Of a stretch of DNA of 37,197 nucleotides, positions 24,222 to 32,760 are shown one piece after another. The stretch comes from Alistipes sp. (lineage in GTDB: Bacteria; Bacteroidota; Bacteroidia; Bacteroidales; Rikenellaceae), in the NCBI GenBank assembly GCA_017502025.1, contig JAFVVS010000126.1:1-37197 (forward strand). The letters run 5' to 3'. Both the position numbers and the translations under genes were made by a program. Position 1 is the stretch's first letter. Every line of letters begins with the position of its first letter. The notes under the pieces are model-generated. The model saw only the letters and a program-made list of their open reading frames with translations. It was not told the DNA's origin and did no database searches.

Positions 24222-26415
24222 CGCAGATAATCGCTATATTTCGGTAGGTCTTATCCTCTCGCAACCTCGCTATCTCCTCACGCAAAATTGCCCTTGCACG
24301 AGAGAACGACGCTTCAACCTCGATCTTCAACATCAGCTCCACACGGTACTCACCTCGCACCCTGTCGATAAGCGGTGCAACAGGGCCCAACACCCTACCG
24401 CCAAAGCGATTGCGCAGTTGCTCACCGAGTTGCAACGACGACTTCACAAGGTTCTCTTTGTCGTTGCTGCGCATCAGAATCTTCACTATTCGCACAAATG
24501 GCGGATAGCGGAACTGCTTTCGCTCGGCGAGTAACTTCGAGGCCACTTGCTCGTAGTCGCCCACCATCGCATAGACCGAGTGTTGTGGCTCGGCAGTCTG
24601 GATAATCACCTCGCCACGCTTGTTGCGACGACCTGCACGACCTGCCACCTGCATAATAAGTTGCCAAGCACGCTCCTCTGCCCTGAAATCGGGCGATGCG
24701 AGCAGATTGTCGCCATTGAGTATGCCGATAAGTGTCACACCCGCAAAGTCCAAGCCCTTCGACACAATTTGGGTGCCGACCAATATATCCGCCTCGTGGC
24801 GAGCAAAGGCGCCGATGATGCGGTTGTAGGCTGTGCCCGAGGTGGCAGTATCGCCATCCAAGCGCAACACTCTCGCCTCGGGGAAGAGTTCCGAGATTGC
24901 CTCCTCAACTCGCTCCGTGCCGAAGCCCATAGGTTTCAATTCGGAGGTCTTGCAGTTCGGGCAAAATCGCTGTATAGGCTCGTTGTAACCGCAGTAGTGG
25001 CAGACCATTCTGCCCCTCTGCTGATGTGCCGAGAGGGTCACATTGCAGTGCGGACATCGTGCCGAAAAACCGCACGACGGACACTCCATATAGGGCGAAT
25101 ATCCTCGGCGATTTTGGAAGAGAATTACCTGCTCGTTATTCGCTAAACGCTCCGCAATGCCGTCAAGCAACTCCTTGTTGAAGTGCAACTTACGCTCGTT
25201 GCGTTTGACATTGCGCACCGTATCCGACACTATAATATCGGGCATCTCCACACCGCCATATCGCTCGGTCAATTTGGCGTAGGCATACTTACCCGAGAGG
25301 TGGTTGGCATAGCTTTCGAGCGATGGCGTTGCACTACCCAAAACCACCTTTGCATCGTGCAAAGTTGCCAACACAATAGCCGTATCACGACCATTGTAGC
25401 GAGGGTTGGGCTCCGACTGCTTGTAGCTCGAATCGTGCTCCTCATCGACCACCACCAAGCCCAACTTTTTGAAGGGCAGGAACAATGCCGAGCGTGCTCC
25501 GACCACAAAATTTCCACTCTCGGAGGAGAGCATATCGGTGTAGAGTCGTGTTCGTTGTTGCGGTGTAAGTTTCGAGTGATAGACCGTAACGCTCTCGCCA
25601 AAAAGAGTGCGCATACGCTCCACCAACTGCGTAGTGAGCGATATTTCGGGAACGAGGAAGAGGACATCTTCGCCCTTGGAGAGTCGCTCCTCGATAAGGT
25701 GGGTATATATCTCGGTCTTGCCCGAGCTTGTTACGCCGTGCAACAGCGCCACCCTCTTCTCGGCAAGACCTCTTTGTATCGTGTCGTAGGCATCGCTCTG
25801 CGCAGGCGACAACTTTGGCAGAAGGGTTCTGCTCCACTCGCTATCGAGCTTGTAATCCCTCTCGCCCATCTCCACAAGCCCAGCCTTTTGCAACGCCTTC
25901 AATGCCGCAGCATCCAACTCCACAGCGTAGCGGGGTAACACTCCGCCCGCCTTCTCCAACTCACACAACGCCTCGTAGCGTTTTGGCGCTCGGCGTTGCA
26001 TCTTTGCTCGCACTTCATCGTCGAAGGCTTCGGCAACAAGATTTATGGTCGCTTCACGCTTTGGCTGATATGGCTCGAACTCCGCCTCGCACTTCGCCTT
26101 CGCCTTGATAATCGAGGGCAACGCCACACGCATAACTTCGCCCACCGAGCAGATGTAGTAGTCGGCAATCCACTCCCAAAAGCGCATCTGCAACTCCGAG
26201 AGCAGAGGTTTGTCGTACAACACCTTCAAAATAGGCTTCGCCTCGCCTCGTGCCGGAGGGGTGTCGTGCAGTCGCCACACCACGCCTGTATAGACCGCAT
26301 TTTTGCCAAACTGCACCGCCACAGCATCGCCCACACAGACCTCAACACCTTCGCCAACGGCAAAGGTGTAGGCTGGTTGCGCCAATGGCAACACTATGTC
26401 GGCATAGCGGCTCAT
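24205..26415 (-). CDS. priA: Primosomal protein N' (replication restart helicase PriA)
   Basis: 736 residues from the ATG at 26415 (MSRYADIVLPL, the usual PriA opening); six more upstream codons would need a TTG. PriA reloads DnaB at stalled forks. The 3'-end-binding domain is followed by the helicase, with Walker A GVTSSGKT (227-234) and DEEH (324-327). The eight zinc cysteines are all present in four CxxC pairs (445/448, 454/457, 472/475, 485/488). The C-terminal helicase motifs (QIVSKGLDF, VAGRAGR) are complete. It starts 11 bases after the deoR stop and overlaps comF. Confidence 0.96.
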   Translation of the reverse strand: MSRYADIVLPLAQPAYTFAVGEGVEVCVGDAVAVQFGKNAVYTGVVWRLHDTPPARGEAKPILKVLYDKPLLSELQMRFWEWIADYYICSVGEVMRVALPSIIKAKAKCEAEFEPYQPKREATINLVAEAFDDEVRAKMQRRAPKRYEALCELEKAGGVLPRYAVELDAAALKALQKAGLVEMGERDYKLDSEWSRTLLPKLSPAQSDAYDTIQRGLAEKRVALLHGVTSSGKTEIYTHLIEERLSKGEDVLFLVPEISLTTQLVERMRTLFGESVTVYHSKLTPQQRTRLYTDMLSSESGNFVVGARSALFLPFKKLGLVVVDEEHDSSYKQSEPNPRYNGRDTAIVLATLHDAKVVLGSATPSLESYANHLSGKYAYAKLTERYGGVEMPDIIVSDTVRNVKRNERKLHFNKELLDGIAERLANNEQVILFQNRRGYSPYMECPSCGFSARCPHCNVTLSAHQQRGRMVCHYCGYNEPIQRFCPNCKTSELKPMGFGTERVEEAISELFPEARVLRLDGDTATSGTAYNRIIGAFARHEADILVGTQIVSKGLDFAGVTLIGILNGDNLLASPDFRAEERAWQLIMQVAGRAGRRNKRGEVIIQTAEPQHSVYAMVGDYEQVASKLLAERKQFRYPPFVRIVKILMRSNDKENLVKSSLQLGEQLRNRFGGRVLGPVAPLIDRVRGEYRVELMLKIEVEASFSRARAILREEIARLREDKTYRNIAIICDVDIL

Positions 26416-26425
26416 TCTATCTTTT

Positions 26426-27199
26426 TTAAGCAATAATCAGCTCAATTCCGAGCGATTCGATAACCTCTCGCATCTCCTTTGTTATGCCGTCATCGGTAAT
26501 AATGATATCGACCTCTTCGAGCGGTGCGATATGACCAAAACCTCGCTGTCCCAACTTCGACGAGTCCGCCAAAACCACAGTCTTCGACGATGCGCCCATC
26601 ATCTTGCGTGAGAGTTGCGCCTCCTCGATGGTCGAGGTGGTGATGCCGAAGTCGGTATCGATACCATCGACACCCACAAAGAACTTCGAGCAGACCATAT
26701 TTCCGAGCGTGAGGCTTGCATTCTCGCCGAGCGTTGCGCACGACTTGTGGTGAATGCGACCTCCGAGTTGCTCCACACGCACATTATCCAACTCGCACAA
26801 CAACTCCGACACCTTCAAGAATGGCGTCACCACATTCAGCACTCCCTGTGGAGGGTTGTTGTGAATGGCCTCTGCCAAGGCGTAGGTTGTCGAGCCTGCC
26901 GAGATCATTATCGAGTCGCTCTCGCCAATGAGTTTGACCGCACGGTCAGCAATGCGCCGCTTGGCATCACGATTGAGAAGACTTTTGGTTTCGAGGTCAC
27001 GGTCAGCAATGTGCGGGTTTGCCAATCGGGCACTACCATGCACCTTGTAGAGCAGACCTTTGCTCTCCAAAATCTTCACATCGTTACGAATTGTAACCTT
27101 CGTAACACCCAACTCATCAGCCACATCGGTAATACGAATAAAGCCATACTCGTTCAACTTGTCGAGAATGTACTTGTGGCGTTCTGCAATACTTAACAT
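26426..27199 (-). CDS. DeoR/GlpR-family transcriptional regulator
   Basis: 257 residues. The N-terminal winged helix (residues 5-58, ITDVADELGVTKVTIRNDVKILE) is followed by the DeoR effector domain with the sugar-phosphate-sensing pattern ISAGSTTYALAEAI and the end motif VVLADSSKLGQRGF. These regulators are usually repressors relieved by a phosphorylated sugar or glycerol 3-phosphate. Here the regulator is first in a unit with priA and comF, which gives no clue to its target; glpD in this window is a possible target by family logic only. I see no -7 box in the repeat-rich upstream region. Confidence 0.92.
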   Translation of the reverse strand: MLSIAERHKYILDKLNEYGFIRITDVADELGVTKVTIRNDVKILESKGLLYKVHGSARLANPHIADRDLETKSLLNRDAKRRIADRAVKLIGESDSIMISAGSTTYALAEAIHNNPPQGVLNVVTPFLKVSELLCELDNVRVEQLGGRIHHKSCATLGENASLTLGNMVCSKFFVGVDGIDTDFGITTSTIEEAQLSRKMMGASSKTVVLADSSKLGQRGFGHIAPLEEVDIIITDDGITKEMREVIESLGIELIIA

Positions 27200-27201
27200 A
27201 T

Positions 27202-27229
27202 TTTTTTAGCTTTTAGCTATTGGTTTTTA
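27202..27229. repeat. Heptad tandem repeat, words GCTTTTA / GCTATTG
   Basis: Four 7-base units in phase (TTTTTTA, GCTTTTA, GCTATTG, GTTTTTA) immediately upstream of the deoR start codon. Confidence 0.65.
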
Positions 27230-27231
27230 TA

Positions 27232-27343
27232 GTGAGTTTAGAGAAATTAGGGAATTTAATGAATTTAAGGATTGGCGCATCCCTATACTCCCTATACTCC
27301 CTATACTCCCTACTCTCCTTAAATTCCCTATCTCTTGCGCCAA
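27232..27343. repeat. Nonad tandem repeats in both orientations with interleaved inverted repeats
   Basis: Left part: 9-base units such as GAGAAATTA and GGGAATTTA (27232-27267). Right part: TACTCCCTA three times (27286-27312), the reverse complement of TAGGGAGTA, then CTCTCCTTA and AATTCCCTA. Two inverted repeats interleave: TAGGGAATTTAA (27248-27259) with 27319-27330, and TTGGCGCA (27272-27279) with 27336-27343. It lies between polA and deoR. Confidence 0.75.
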
Positions 27344-27364
27344 AATTTACCAATCATAACGATT

Positions 27365-30271
27365 TTAGTGAGCCATCAACCAATTATCGCCCACTCCACA
27401 TTCAGCGGTAAGTGGGATAGACAACTTCGCTGCACCCTCCATCTCCTCCTTCACGATGCGCTCGACCTGCTCACGCTCGGAGCGGAGCAAATCGACTACG
27501 ATTTCGTCGTGTACCTGCATCGTGATGCGTGAGCGGATACCCTCCGCCTTGAAGCGACGGGCAACACCCACCATAGCGAGCTTCATAATATCGGCTGCCG
27601 TACCCTGAATTGGGGCATTGATGGCATTTCGCTCCGCCAAAGCACGAACATTGGCATTGCGAGAGTCGATATCGGCAAGGTAGCGACGACGACCGAATAG
27701 GGTTTCGACATACCCCTTCTCACGAGCCGCTGCTACGACATTATCCATATACTCCTTAACCTTCGGATAGGAGTCGAAGTAGCCCTCGATAAGTTGCTTA
27801 GCCTCGGCACGAGGAATACGCAATCGCTGGCTCAAACCGAATGCCGAGATGCCATAGATAATACCAAAGTTGGCGGTCTTGGCACGACGACGCTCCTCGC
27901 TTGTCACCTCCTCGATAGGTTTCTTGTAGATGCGGGCTGCCGTAGCTGCGTGGATATCCTTGCCCTCACGGAACGCCTCACACAAATTCTCATCGCCCGA
28001 GAGGTGCGCCATAAGTCGCAACTCCACCTGCGAGTAGTCGGCAGAGAGCAATTCGTATCTGTCGTCGCTCGGCACAAACGCCTCACGAATAGGGCGACCC
28101 ACCTCGTCACGCACCGGAATATTCTGCAAGTTAGGGTTTGCCGACGAAAGGCGACCCGTAGCGGTAACTGCCTGATTGTACGAAGTGTGGATATGGCCTG
28201 TCACAGGATTTACCAGCAACGGCAACGAATCGACATAGGTCGAAAGCAACTTTTTCAGACCTCGGTACTCCAAAATCAAATCTACCACCTTATGTTCGCC
28301 CGCAAACGACTGCAAATACTCCTCGTCGGTGCAGAACTGCTTGGTCTTGGTCATCTTTGGCTTGTCGGCAATGCGCATCTTGGCAAAGAGCAACTCGCCA
28401 AGTTGGCGACTCGAATTGATATTTATCTCTCGTTCGCCCGACACCTCACGAATCTCCGACTCGATAGCCGAGAGTTTCTGCGAGAGGGTTGTCGAGTAGG
28501 TACGCAACGCCTCGCTATTTATGCAGACGCCCTCCCACTCCATATCGGCAAGGACATCTATCATTGGCTCCTCCACATCGTGGTAGAGCCTCAGCAACGA
28601 CTCCTCCTGCTCCAACATTGGTCGCAGCGTGTCATAGAGTTGCAGCGTGATGTCGGCATCCTCCGAGGCGTACTCCGCCACACGCTCCACACCCACCATA
28701 TCCATAGTAAGTTGCTTGGCACCCTTACCGATAAGACTCTCGATAGAGATTGGCTGATAGTTGAGATATCGCTCCGCCAAGGCATCCATTCCGTGGCGAG
28801 ATTCGGCATCGAGCAGATAGTGCATCAGCATCGTATCCCACTTTGCACCCTTGACCGATATGCCCAATGCTCGCAAAAAGAGGATATCGAACTTCATATT
28901 TTGTCCCACCTTCGCAATCTTCTCGTTCTCGAAGATTGGGCGCAAAATCGAGGCATACTCCGCCTCTATATCGTTGCGTGGTCGCACATCGGCATTGTGT
29001 CCGAATGGCACATACCACGCCTCGTGAGCCTTCGTTGCAAGCGACAAACCGACAATGCGGTCGCCAAACATATCGAAGCCCGTGGTTTCGAGGTCGAAGC
29101 AGAAGTGCGGTTGCTCCGCAATCTCTGCCACCACCCTACGCAACTCATCGGCAGTAAAGATAGTTGTATATTTGTGAGCAACGGTTGCAGCCGTAGCAAA
29201 ACTATTCGCAAAAAGGTCTGCTTGCACCTCCTCGGCAGACTCCTCCACCTCGGCGGTCGGCTCCGCTACCACGGGAGCAAACAGATCGCCAAAGAGTGAG
29301 CCTTGACCCGCCAAGGCTGCTCTCTTCTGCTGACCCGCCTTCATTCGTGCCATATTGGCAAGTTGGGTCTGCGGTGCTTGTTGCGGAATGGTTGTATCCT
29401 CCACAGGTGCCAAATTGCTCAAATCTGCCAAGAAGCCCTTAAAGTCCAACTCGGTATATAATGCCCTCAGTTCATCAATCTTCGGGCAACATACGGTCAG
29501 AGCCTCCTCGTTGAACTCGATAGGCACATCGAGGCGAATGGTGGTCAGCACCTTCGCCAAGCGCAACTGCTCCTCGTTAGCGAGGATGTTGGCACCCGTC
29601 TTGCCACCAATCTTCTCGGCATTGGCGATGATATTCTCGACCTCGCCCCACGCCTGAACCATCTTGCTTGCACCCTTCTCGCCTACGCCCGGAACGCCCG
29701 GAATATTATCCGACGAGTCGCCCCACAGAGCCAAAATATCTCGCACGAGTTCGGGGCGGTCGATGCCATACTTTGCACGAATGGACTCTTTGTCAATAAT
29801 CTCGATATTGTCGCCCTTCTGCTTGTAGAGTTTGCGATTTTCGCCTACGAGCTGACCATAATCCTTGTCGGGCGAGACCATAAAGACATCGTAGCCCGCC
29901 TCCTCGCCCTTCTTGGCGAGAGTTCCGATAACATCGTCAGCCTCAAAACCCGGCACCTCCAACACAGGAATGCACATAGCCTCGACGATGCGCTTCACAT
30001 AGGGCACCGACTGCAAAATATCCTCGGGGGTAGGTGGGCGATTAGCCTTGTACTCGGGGTATATCTCACGACGGAAGCAACCACCCTTCGGGTCGAAAGC
30101 GACACCCAAGAGGTCGGGCTTCTCTCGCTTCTGGATATCACGCAAAAACTTGGTGAAACCATAGACAATCGAGGTATTCATACCCAAATGATTGCGCATT
30201 GGTCGCCCCATAAATGCGTAGTAGTATTTGAAAATCAATGCATAAGCATCGACAAGAAAGAGCCTTTTCAA
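27365..30271 (-). CDS. polA: DNA polymerase I
   Basis: 968 residues with all three activities. 5'-nuclease: residues 1-290 (FLVDAYALIFKYYYAF, FDPKGG, GFEADDVIG, GDSSDNIPGVPGVGEKGA). 3'-5' exonuclease: about 370-555, with the key acids intact (DLE at 393-395, NMKFD at 458-462, ASEDAD at 535-540). Polymerase: motif A DYSQVELR (745-752), O-helix RRRAKTANFGIIYG (794-807), motif C HDE (921-923). The linker contains QGSLF (323-327), which resembles a sliding-clamp-binding peptide. The start codon is TTG: it aligns exactly with the family's first residue, no ATG is available upstream, and a heptad repeat abuts it. It is downstream of queD. Confidence 0.96.
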   Translation of the reverse strand: MKRLFLVDAYALIFKYYYAFMGRPMRNHLGMNTSIVYGFTKFLRDIQKREKPDLLGVAFDPKGGCFRREIYPEYKANRPPTPEDILQSVPYVKRIVEAMCIPVLEVPGFEADDVIGTLAKKGEEAGYDVFMVSPDKDYGQLVGENRKLYKQKGDNIEIIDKESIRAKYGIDRPELVRDILALWGDSSDNIPGVPGVGEKGASKMVQAWGEVENIIANAEKIGGKTGANILANEEQLRLAKVLTTIRLDVPIEFNEEALTVCCPKIDELRALYTELDFKGFLADLSNLAPVEDTTIPQQAPQTQLANMARMKAGQQKRAALAGQGSLFGDLFAPVVAEPTAEVEESAEEVQADLFANSFATAATVAHKYTTIFTADELRRVVAEIAEQPHFCFDLETTGFDMFGDRIVGLSLATKAHEAWYVPFGHNADVRPRNDIEAEYASILRPIFENEKIAKVGQNMKFDILFLRALGISVKGAKWDTMLMHYLLDAESRHGMDALAERYLNYQPISIESLIGKGAKQLTMDMVGVERVAEYASEDADITLQLYDTLRPMLEQEESLLRLYHDVEEPMIDVLADMEWEGVCINSEALRTYSTTLSQKLSAIESEIREVSGEREININSSRQLGELLFAKMRIADKPKMTKTKQFCTDEEYLQSFAGEHKVVDLILEYRGLKKLLSTYVDSLPLLVNPVTGHIHTSYNQAVTATGRLSSANPNLQNIPVRDEVGRPIREAFVPSDDRYELLSADYSQVELRLMAHLSGDENLCEAFREGKDIHAATAARIYKKPIEEVTSEERRRAKTANFGIIYGISAFGLSQRLRIPRAEAKQLIEGYFDSYPKVKEYMDNVVAAAREKGYVETLFGRRRYLADIDSRNANVRALAERNAINAPIQGTAADIMKLAMVGVARRFKAEGIRSRITMQVHDEIVVDLLRSEREQVERIVKEEMEGAAKLSIPLTAECGVGDNWLMAH

Positions 30272-30304
30272 ATTAAAAATTAAGAATTAAAAATTAAAAA
30301 TTAA
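30270..30304. repeat. Heptad tandem repeat, word AAATTAA, touching the polA start codon
   Basis: Five 7-base units (AAATTAA, one as GAATTAA) in phase, then AAATTCC. The first base pairs of the array are part of the polA TTG start codon. Confidence 0.85.
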
Positions 30305-30343
30305 AAATTCCTATACTTTCGAAAATCGTAAATGACTGAGCTA

Positions 30344-30443
30344 TTTTTGTGCGAAGCGAGGCGACGAAAGCGCAGCATAGTAAGCCTATGTGAGCATTTC
30401 GGCGACCGAAGCTCTCGTGCAAAAAGAGCCAATCAGAACGATT
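30344..30443 (-). repeat. Post-gene hairpin element, copy 3, behind queD
   Basis: Outer arms TTTTTGTGCGA (30344-30354) and TCGTGCAAAAA (30415-30425) pair with two G-U pairs when read on the plus strand. Inner arms are CGAAA (30365-30369) and TTTCG (30397-30401). The central hairpin is CATAG/CTATG, where other copies have CATAC/GTATG. The core edge is 45 bases from the queD stop codon. The stop-proximal part, TAAAATCGTTCTGATTGG, recurs behind polA. Confidence 0.75.
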
Positions 30444-30893
30444 TTAGTTATCTGATGCAAACCACTCTGCATAGGAAGTTGCTGTTTCGTGCAAGCGCAA
30501 TGAGTACAACTCCACATTTGCAGGCAAAGCTCTCTGCAATCGCTCGGCAAAGTCCGAGAGCATATTCTCGCAAGTCGGCTGATAATCGACCAACACAATC
30601 TTGCTGAACTTCGCACCAAGCAGAGCCTTCAACTCCACATTTTGCTCCGAGTCACGCAACACAAACGAGTGGTCGAGGCGATCTACAATCTCACGATTGA
30701 CAATGCGCTTCAAGTCGCCAAAGTCCATCACCATACCCAGCTTCGGGTCGTTCTCCTCGCACGAAGGCTCGCCCTTAATCGTTACGAAAAGGCGGTAGGA
30801 GTGGCCGTGAATTTCACGACACAAGCCGTCGTAGCCGTCGAGTGCGTGTGCCGACTCGAAGGAGAACTCCTTGGTCAATCGAATGCGTGCCAT
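30444..30893 (-). CDS. queD: 6-carboxytetrahydropterin synthase / PTPS family
   Basis: 149 residues from the ATG at 30893 (MARIRLTKEFSFESAHAL). This start follows the asnC TAG by one base (TAG-T-ATG), which suggests translational coupling; a longer frame would overlap asnC. Zinc ligands are His16, His29 and His31, and the catalytic cysteine is Cys25 (LCREIHGHSY). RLDHSFVL and the late HETATSYAEW complete the active site. QueD converts dihydroneopterin triphosphate to 6-carboxytetrahydropterin for queuosine and other deazapurines. The CxxxHGH motif favours QueD over eukaryote-type PTPS. No other que gene is nearby. Confidence 0.9.
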   Translation of the reverse strand: MARIRLTKEFSFESAHALDGYDGLCREIHGHSYRLFVTIKGEPSCEENDPKLGMVMDFGDLKRIVNREIVDRLDHSFVLRDSEQNVELKALLGAKFSKIVLVDYQPTCENMLSDFAERLQRALPANVELYSLRLHETATSYAEWFASDN

Positions 30894-30894
30894 A

Positions 30895-31368
30895 CTATCT
30901 ATCCAAATAGTCGATATGTGGCTCACGAGAGAACGCCTCGTTGAGCGAGATATAGGTCTGGGTCTTTGTTACGCCAGGAATACGCAAGATGTTGTCGAAG
31001 ATAGTGCGCATCAAATGCTCGTTATCCACGCAGTACAACTTCACCATCGCTGTATATGTTCCTGTTATGAAGTGACACTCCACAATCTCGGGAATATGCT
31101 TCATCTTCTCGGCAACCGCACCCAACATCATAGGGTCCTGAATGCTAAGATTAACGAATGCGCAGACATCGAAGCCGAGCATCTTTGGATTGACAATCAT
31201 ACGAGAGCCCATCACTACGCCTGTCTCCTCCAACTTCTTTATGCGCTGGTGTATCGCAGCACCCGAAATTCCACACGCACGAGCAATCTCCAAATATGGC
31301 ATTCGGGCATTCTTAACCAAAAACTTCAATATCTTGCGATCAATTACATCCAATACTTCCTTACTCAT
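30895..31368 (-). CDS. Lrp/AsnC-family transcriptional regulator
   Basis: 157 residues. An N-terminal helix-turn-helix (LDVIDRKILKFLVKNARMPYLEIARACGIS read in parts; residues 6-50) is joined to the RAM ligand-binding domain (about 70-145; IVECHFITGTYTAMVKLYCVD). These proteins form octamers that sense amino acids. Placed directly downstream of kbl on the same strand, it may sense glycine or threonine-related compounds and control kbl, an inference from position alone. It is coupled to queD by the one-base gap. Confidence 0.93.
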   Translation of the reverse strand: MSKEVLDVIDRKILKFLVKNARMPYLEIARACGISGAAIHQRIKKLEETGVVMGSRMIVNPKMLGFDVCAFVNLSIQDPMMLGAVAEKMKHIPEIVECHFITGTYTAMVKLYCVDNEHLMRTIFDNILRIPGVTKTQTYISLNEAFSREPHIDYLDR

Positions 31369-31382
31369 AACTTTATATTTTT

Positions 31383-31483
31383 GCTATTAGCCGTTGACCT
31401 TTGGTCTTCACTGCTCCGCTTCGGCAAAGTCTGCAAGCAGCCTATGCACTCAGCTTAATCGCAGCGGTAGCCATTAGCCATTA
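31383..31483. repeat. Heptad repeats GCTATTA/GCCATTA flanking a G/C-rich stem element
   Basis: Between kbl and asnC. Heptads GCTATTA, GCCGTTG, ACCTTTG (31383-31403) and GCCATTA twice (31470-31483) flank 31410-31467, a segment with CCGCTTCGG, CTGCAAGCAG and GCAGCGG. The latter looks like another small post-gene element behind kbl, with no close second copy here. Confidence 0.55.
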
Positions 31484-31485
31484 GC

Positions 31486-32673
31486 TTACTTTAATACATT
31501 CAACTTTTTTCCTACCTCAACAAAGGCTGCAACGCACTTCTCCAACTGCTCACGAGTGTGACCTGCCGAGACCTGAACACGGATACGAGCCTGACCCTTC
31601 GGAACAACAGGATAGTAGAAGCCCGTAACGAAGATACCCTTCTTCTGCAACTCGGCAGCGAAATCCTGCGAGAGTTTTGCATCGTAGAGCATCACGGCGC
31701 AGATTGCCGACACGGTAGGCTTGATGTCGAAGCCCGCAGCAATCATCTTCTCACGGAAGAACGCCACATTCTCCACCAACCTATCGTGAAGGTCATTGCT
31801 CTCCTCCAACATCTTGAACATCTCGATACCTGCACCCACAACTGCCGGTGGCAACGAGTTCGAGAAGAGGTAAGGGCGAGAACGCTGACGGAGCATATCG
31901 ATAATCTCCTTGCGACCTGTGGTGAAGCCTCCAATCGCACCACCAAACGCCTTGCCGAGAGTTCCGGTGAGGATATCGACCTCGCCACGCAAGTTATACA
32001 ACTCGGTGATACCACGACCCGTAGCACCCAACACTCCTGCCGAGTGGCACTCATCGACCATAACCAAAGCACGATACTCCTTTGCCAAGCGGCAAATCTC
32101 ATCGAGCGGAGCAGCGTTGCCGTCCATCGAGAAGACACCGTCGGTTACGATAATACGGAAACGCTGTGCCTGCGCACGCTTCAAGCAATCCTCCAACTCC
32201 TCCATATTAGCGTTGGCATAGCGATAGCGCACCGCCTTACAGAGTCTAACTCCGTCGATAATCGAAGCGTGGTTCAACGAGTCTGAGATAATGGCATCCT
32301 GCTCGGTGAAGAGTGGCTCGAAGACGCCACCGTTAGCATCGAAACAAGCCGCATAGAGGATAGTGTCCTCGGTACCGAAGTAGTCGGCAATGGCCTTTTC
32401 GAGAGCCTTGTGAATATCCTGACAGCCACAGATAAAGCGCACCGACGACATACCGAAGCCACGCTCATCCATAGCCCTCTTGGCAGCCTCGATAAGGCGA
32501 GGGTTGTCCGACAAACCAAGGTAGTTGTTGGCGCAGAAGTTAAGGCACTCCTTCTCTGCAACCTCGATAGCTGAACGCTGTGGCGAACAGATTACTCGCT
32601 CGGTCTTGTAAAGACCGGCCTCCTTGATAGACTCCAACTCTTGTTGAAGATGTTGTTTGAAATCTCCGTACAT
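31486..32673 (-). CDS. kbl: Glycine C-acetyltransferase (2-amino-3-ketobutyrate CoA ligase)
   Basis: 395 residues, the normal length. It is a PLP enzyme of the alpha-oxoamine synthase family that cleaves 2-amino-3-ketobutyrate with CoA to glycine and acetyl-CoA in threonine breakdown. The PLP lysine is Lys241 in GTLGKAFGG, with DECHSAG at 207-213 and the substrate-side NNYLGLSDNP at 49-58. Threonine dehydrogenase (tdh), its usual partner, is not adjacent. Relatives making 8-amino-7-oxononanoate or aminolevulinate are possible, but the N-terminus and length fit Kbl best. It is first gene of the kbl-asnC-queD-polA unit, with a strong promoter. Confidence 0.93.
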   Translation of the reverse strand: MYGDFKQHLQQELESIKEAGLYKTERVICSPQRSAIEVAEKECLNFCANNYLGLSDNPRLIEAAKRAMDERGFGMSSVRFICGCQDIHKALEKAIADYFGTEDTILYAACFDANGGVFEPLFTEQDAIISDSLNHASIIDGVRLCKAVRYRYANANMEELEDCLKRAQAQRFRIIVTDGVFSMDGNAAPLDEICRLAKEYRALVMVDECHSAGVLGATGRGITELYNLRGEVDILTGTLGKAFGGAIGGFTTGRKEIIDMLRQRSRPYLFSNSLPPAVVGAGIEMFKMLEESNDLHDRLVENVAFFREKMIAAGFDIKPTVSAICAVMLYDAKLSQDFAAELQKKGIFVTGFYYPVVPKGQARIRVQVSAGHTREQLEKCVAAFVEVGKKLNVLK

Positions 32674-32716
32674 ATCTATTTGGTTTTTAATTGTTTATAG
32701 CTTATACAAAGACGCC

Positions 32717-32760
32717 TTGCGTCGGGTTTAGCTTACAATTTGTAATAATACCCAACGCAA
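32717..32760. repeat. Inverted repeat in the kbl promoter/leader
   Basis: TTGCGTCGGGT (32717-32727) and ACCCAACGCAA (32750-32760) are complementary except for one position. Between them is the smaller dyad TTACAA-T-TTGTAA (32733-32745 region). The right arm overlaps the -7 box, so it could be an operator; a Lrp/AsnC regulator is encoded downstream. Confidence 0.6.

Noticed and set aside
27794..29299. A 501-codon open frame opposite polA, and a similar 372-codon frame opposite dxs (6654-7772)
   Set aside because: They are exact shadows of strongly conserved genes. Their translations are rich in Leu, His, Arg and Cys without any motif, and arise because the biased codons of the real genes leave few stops on the other strand.
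31410..31467. Fifth copy of the post-gene hairpin element behind kbl
   Set aside because: It lies in the right place and has short stems and a CCTATGCACTCAG word, but it does not align with the core of the other four copies well enough.
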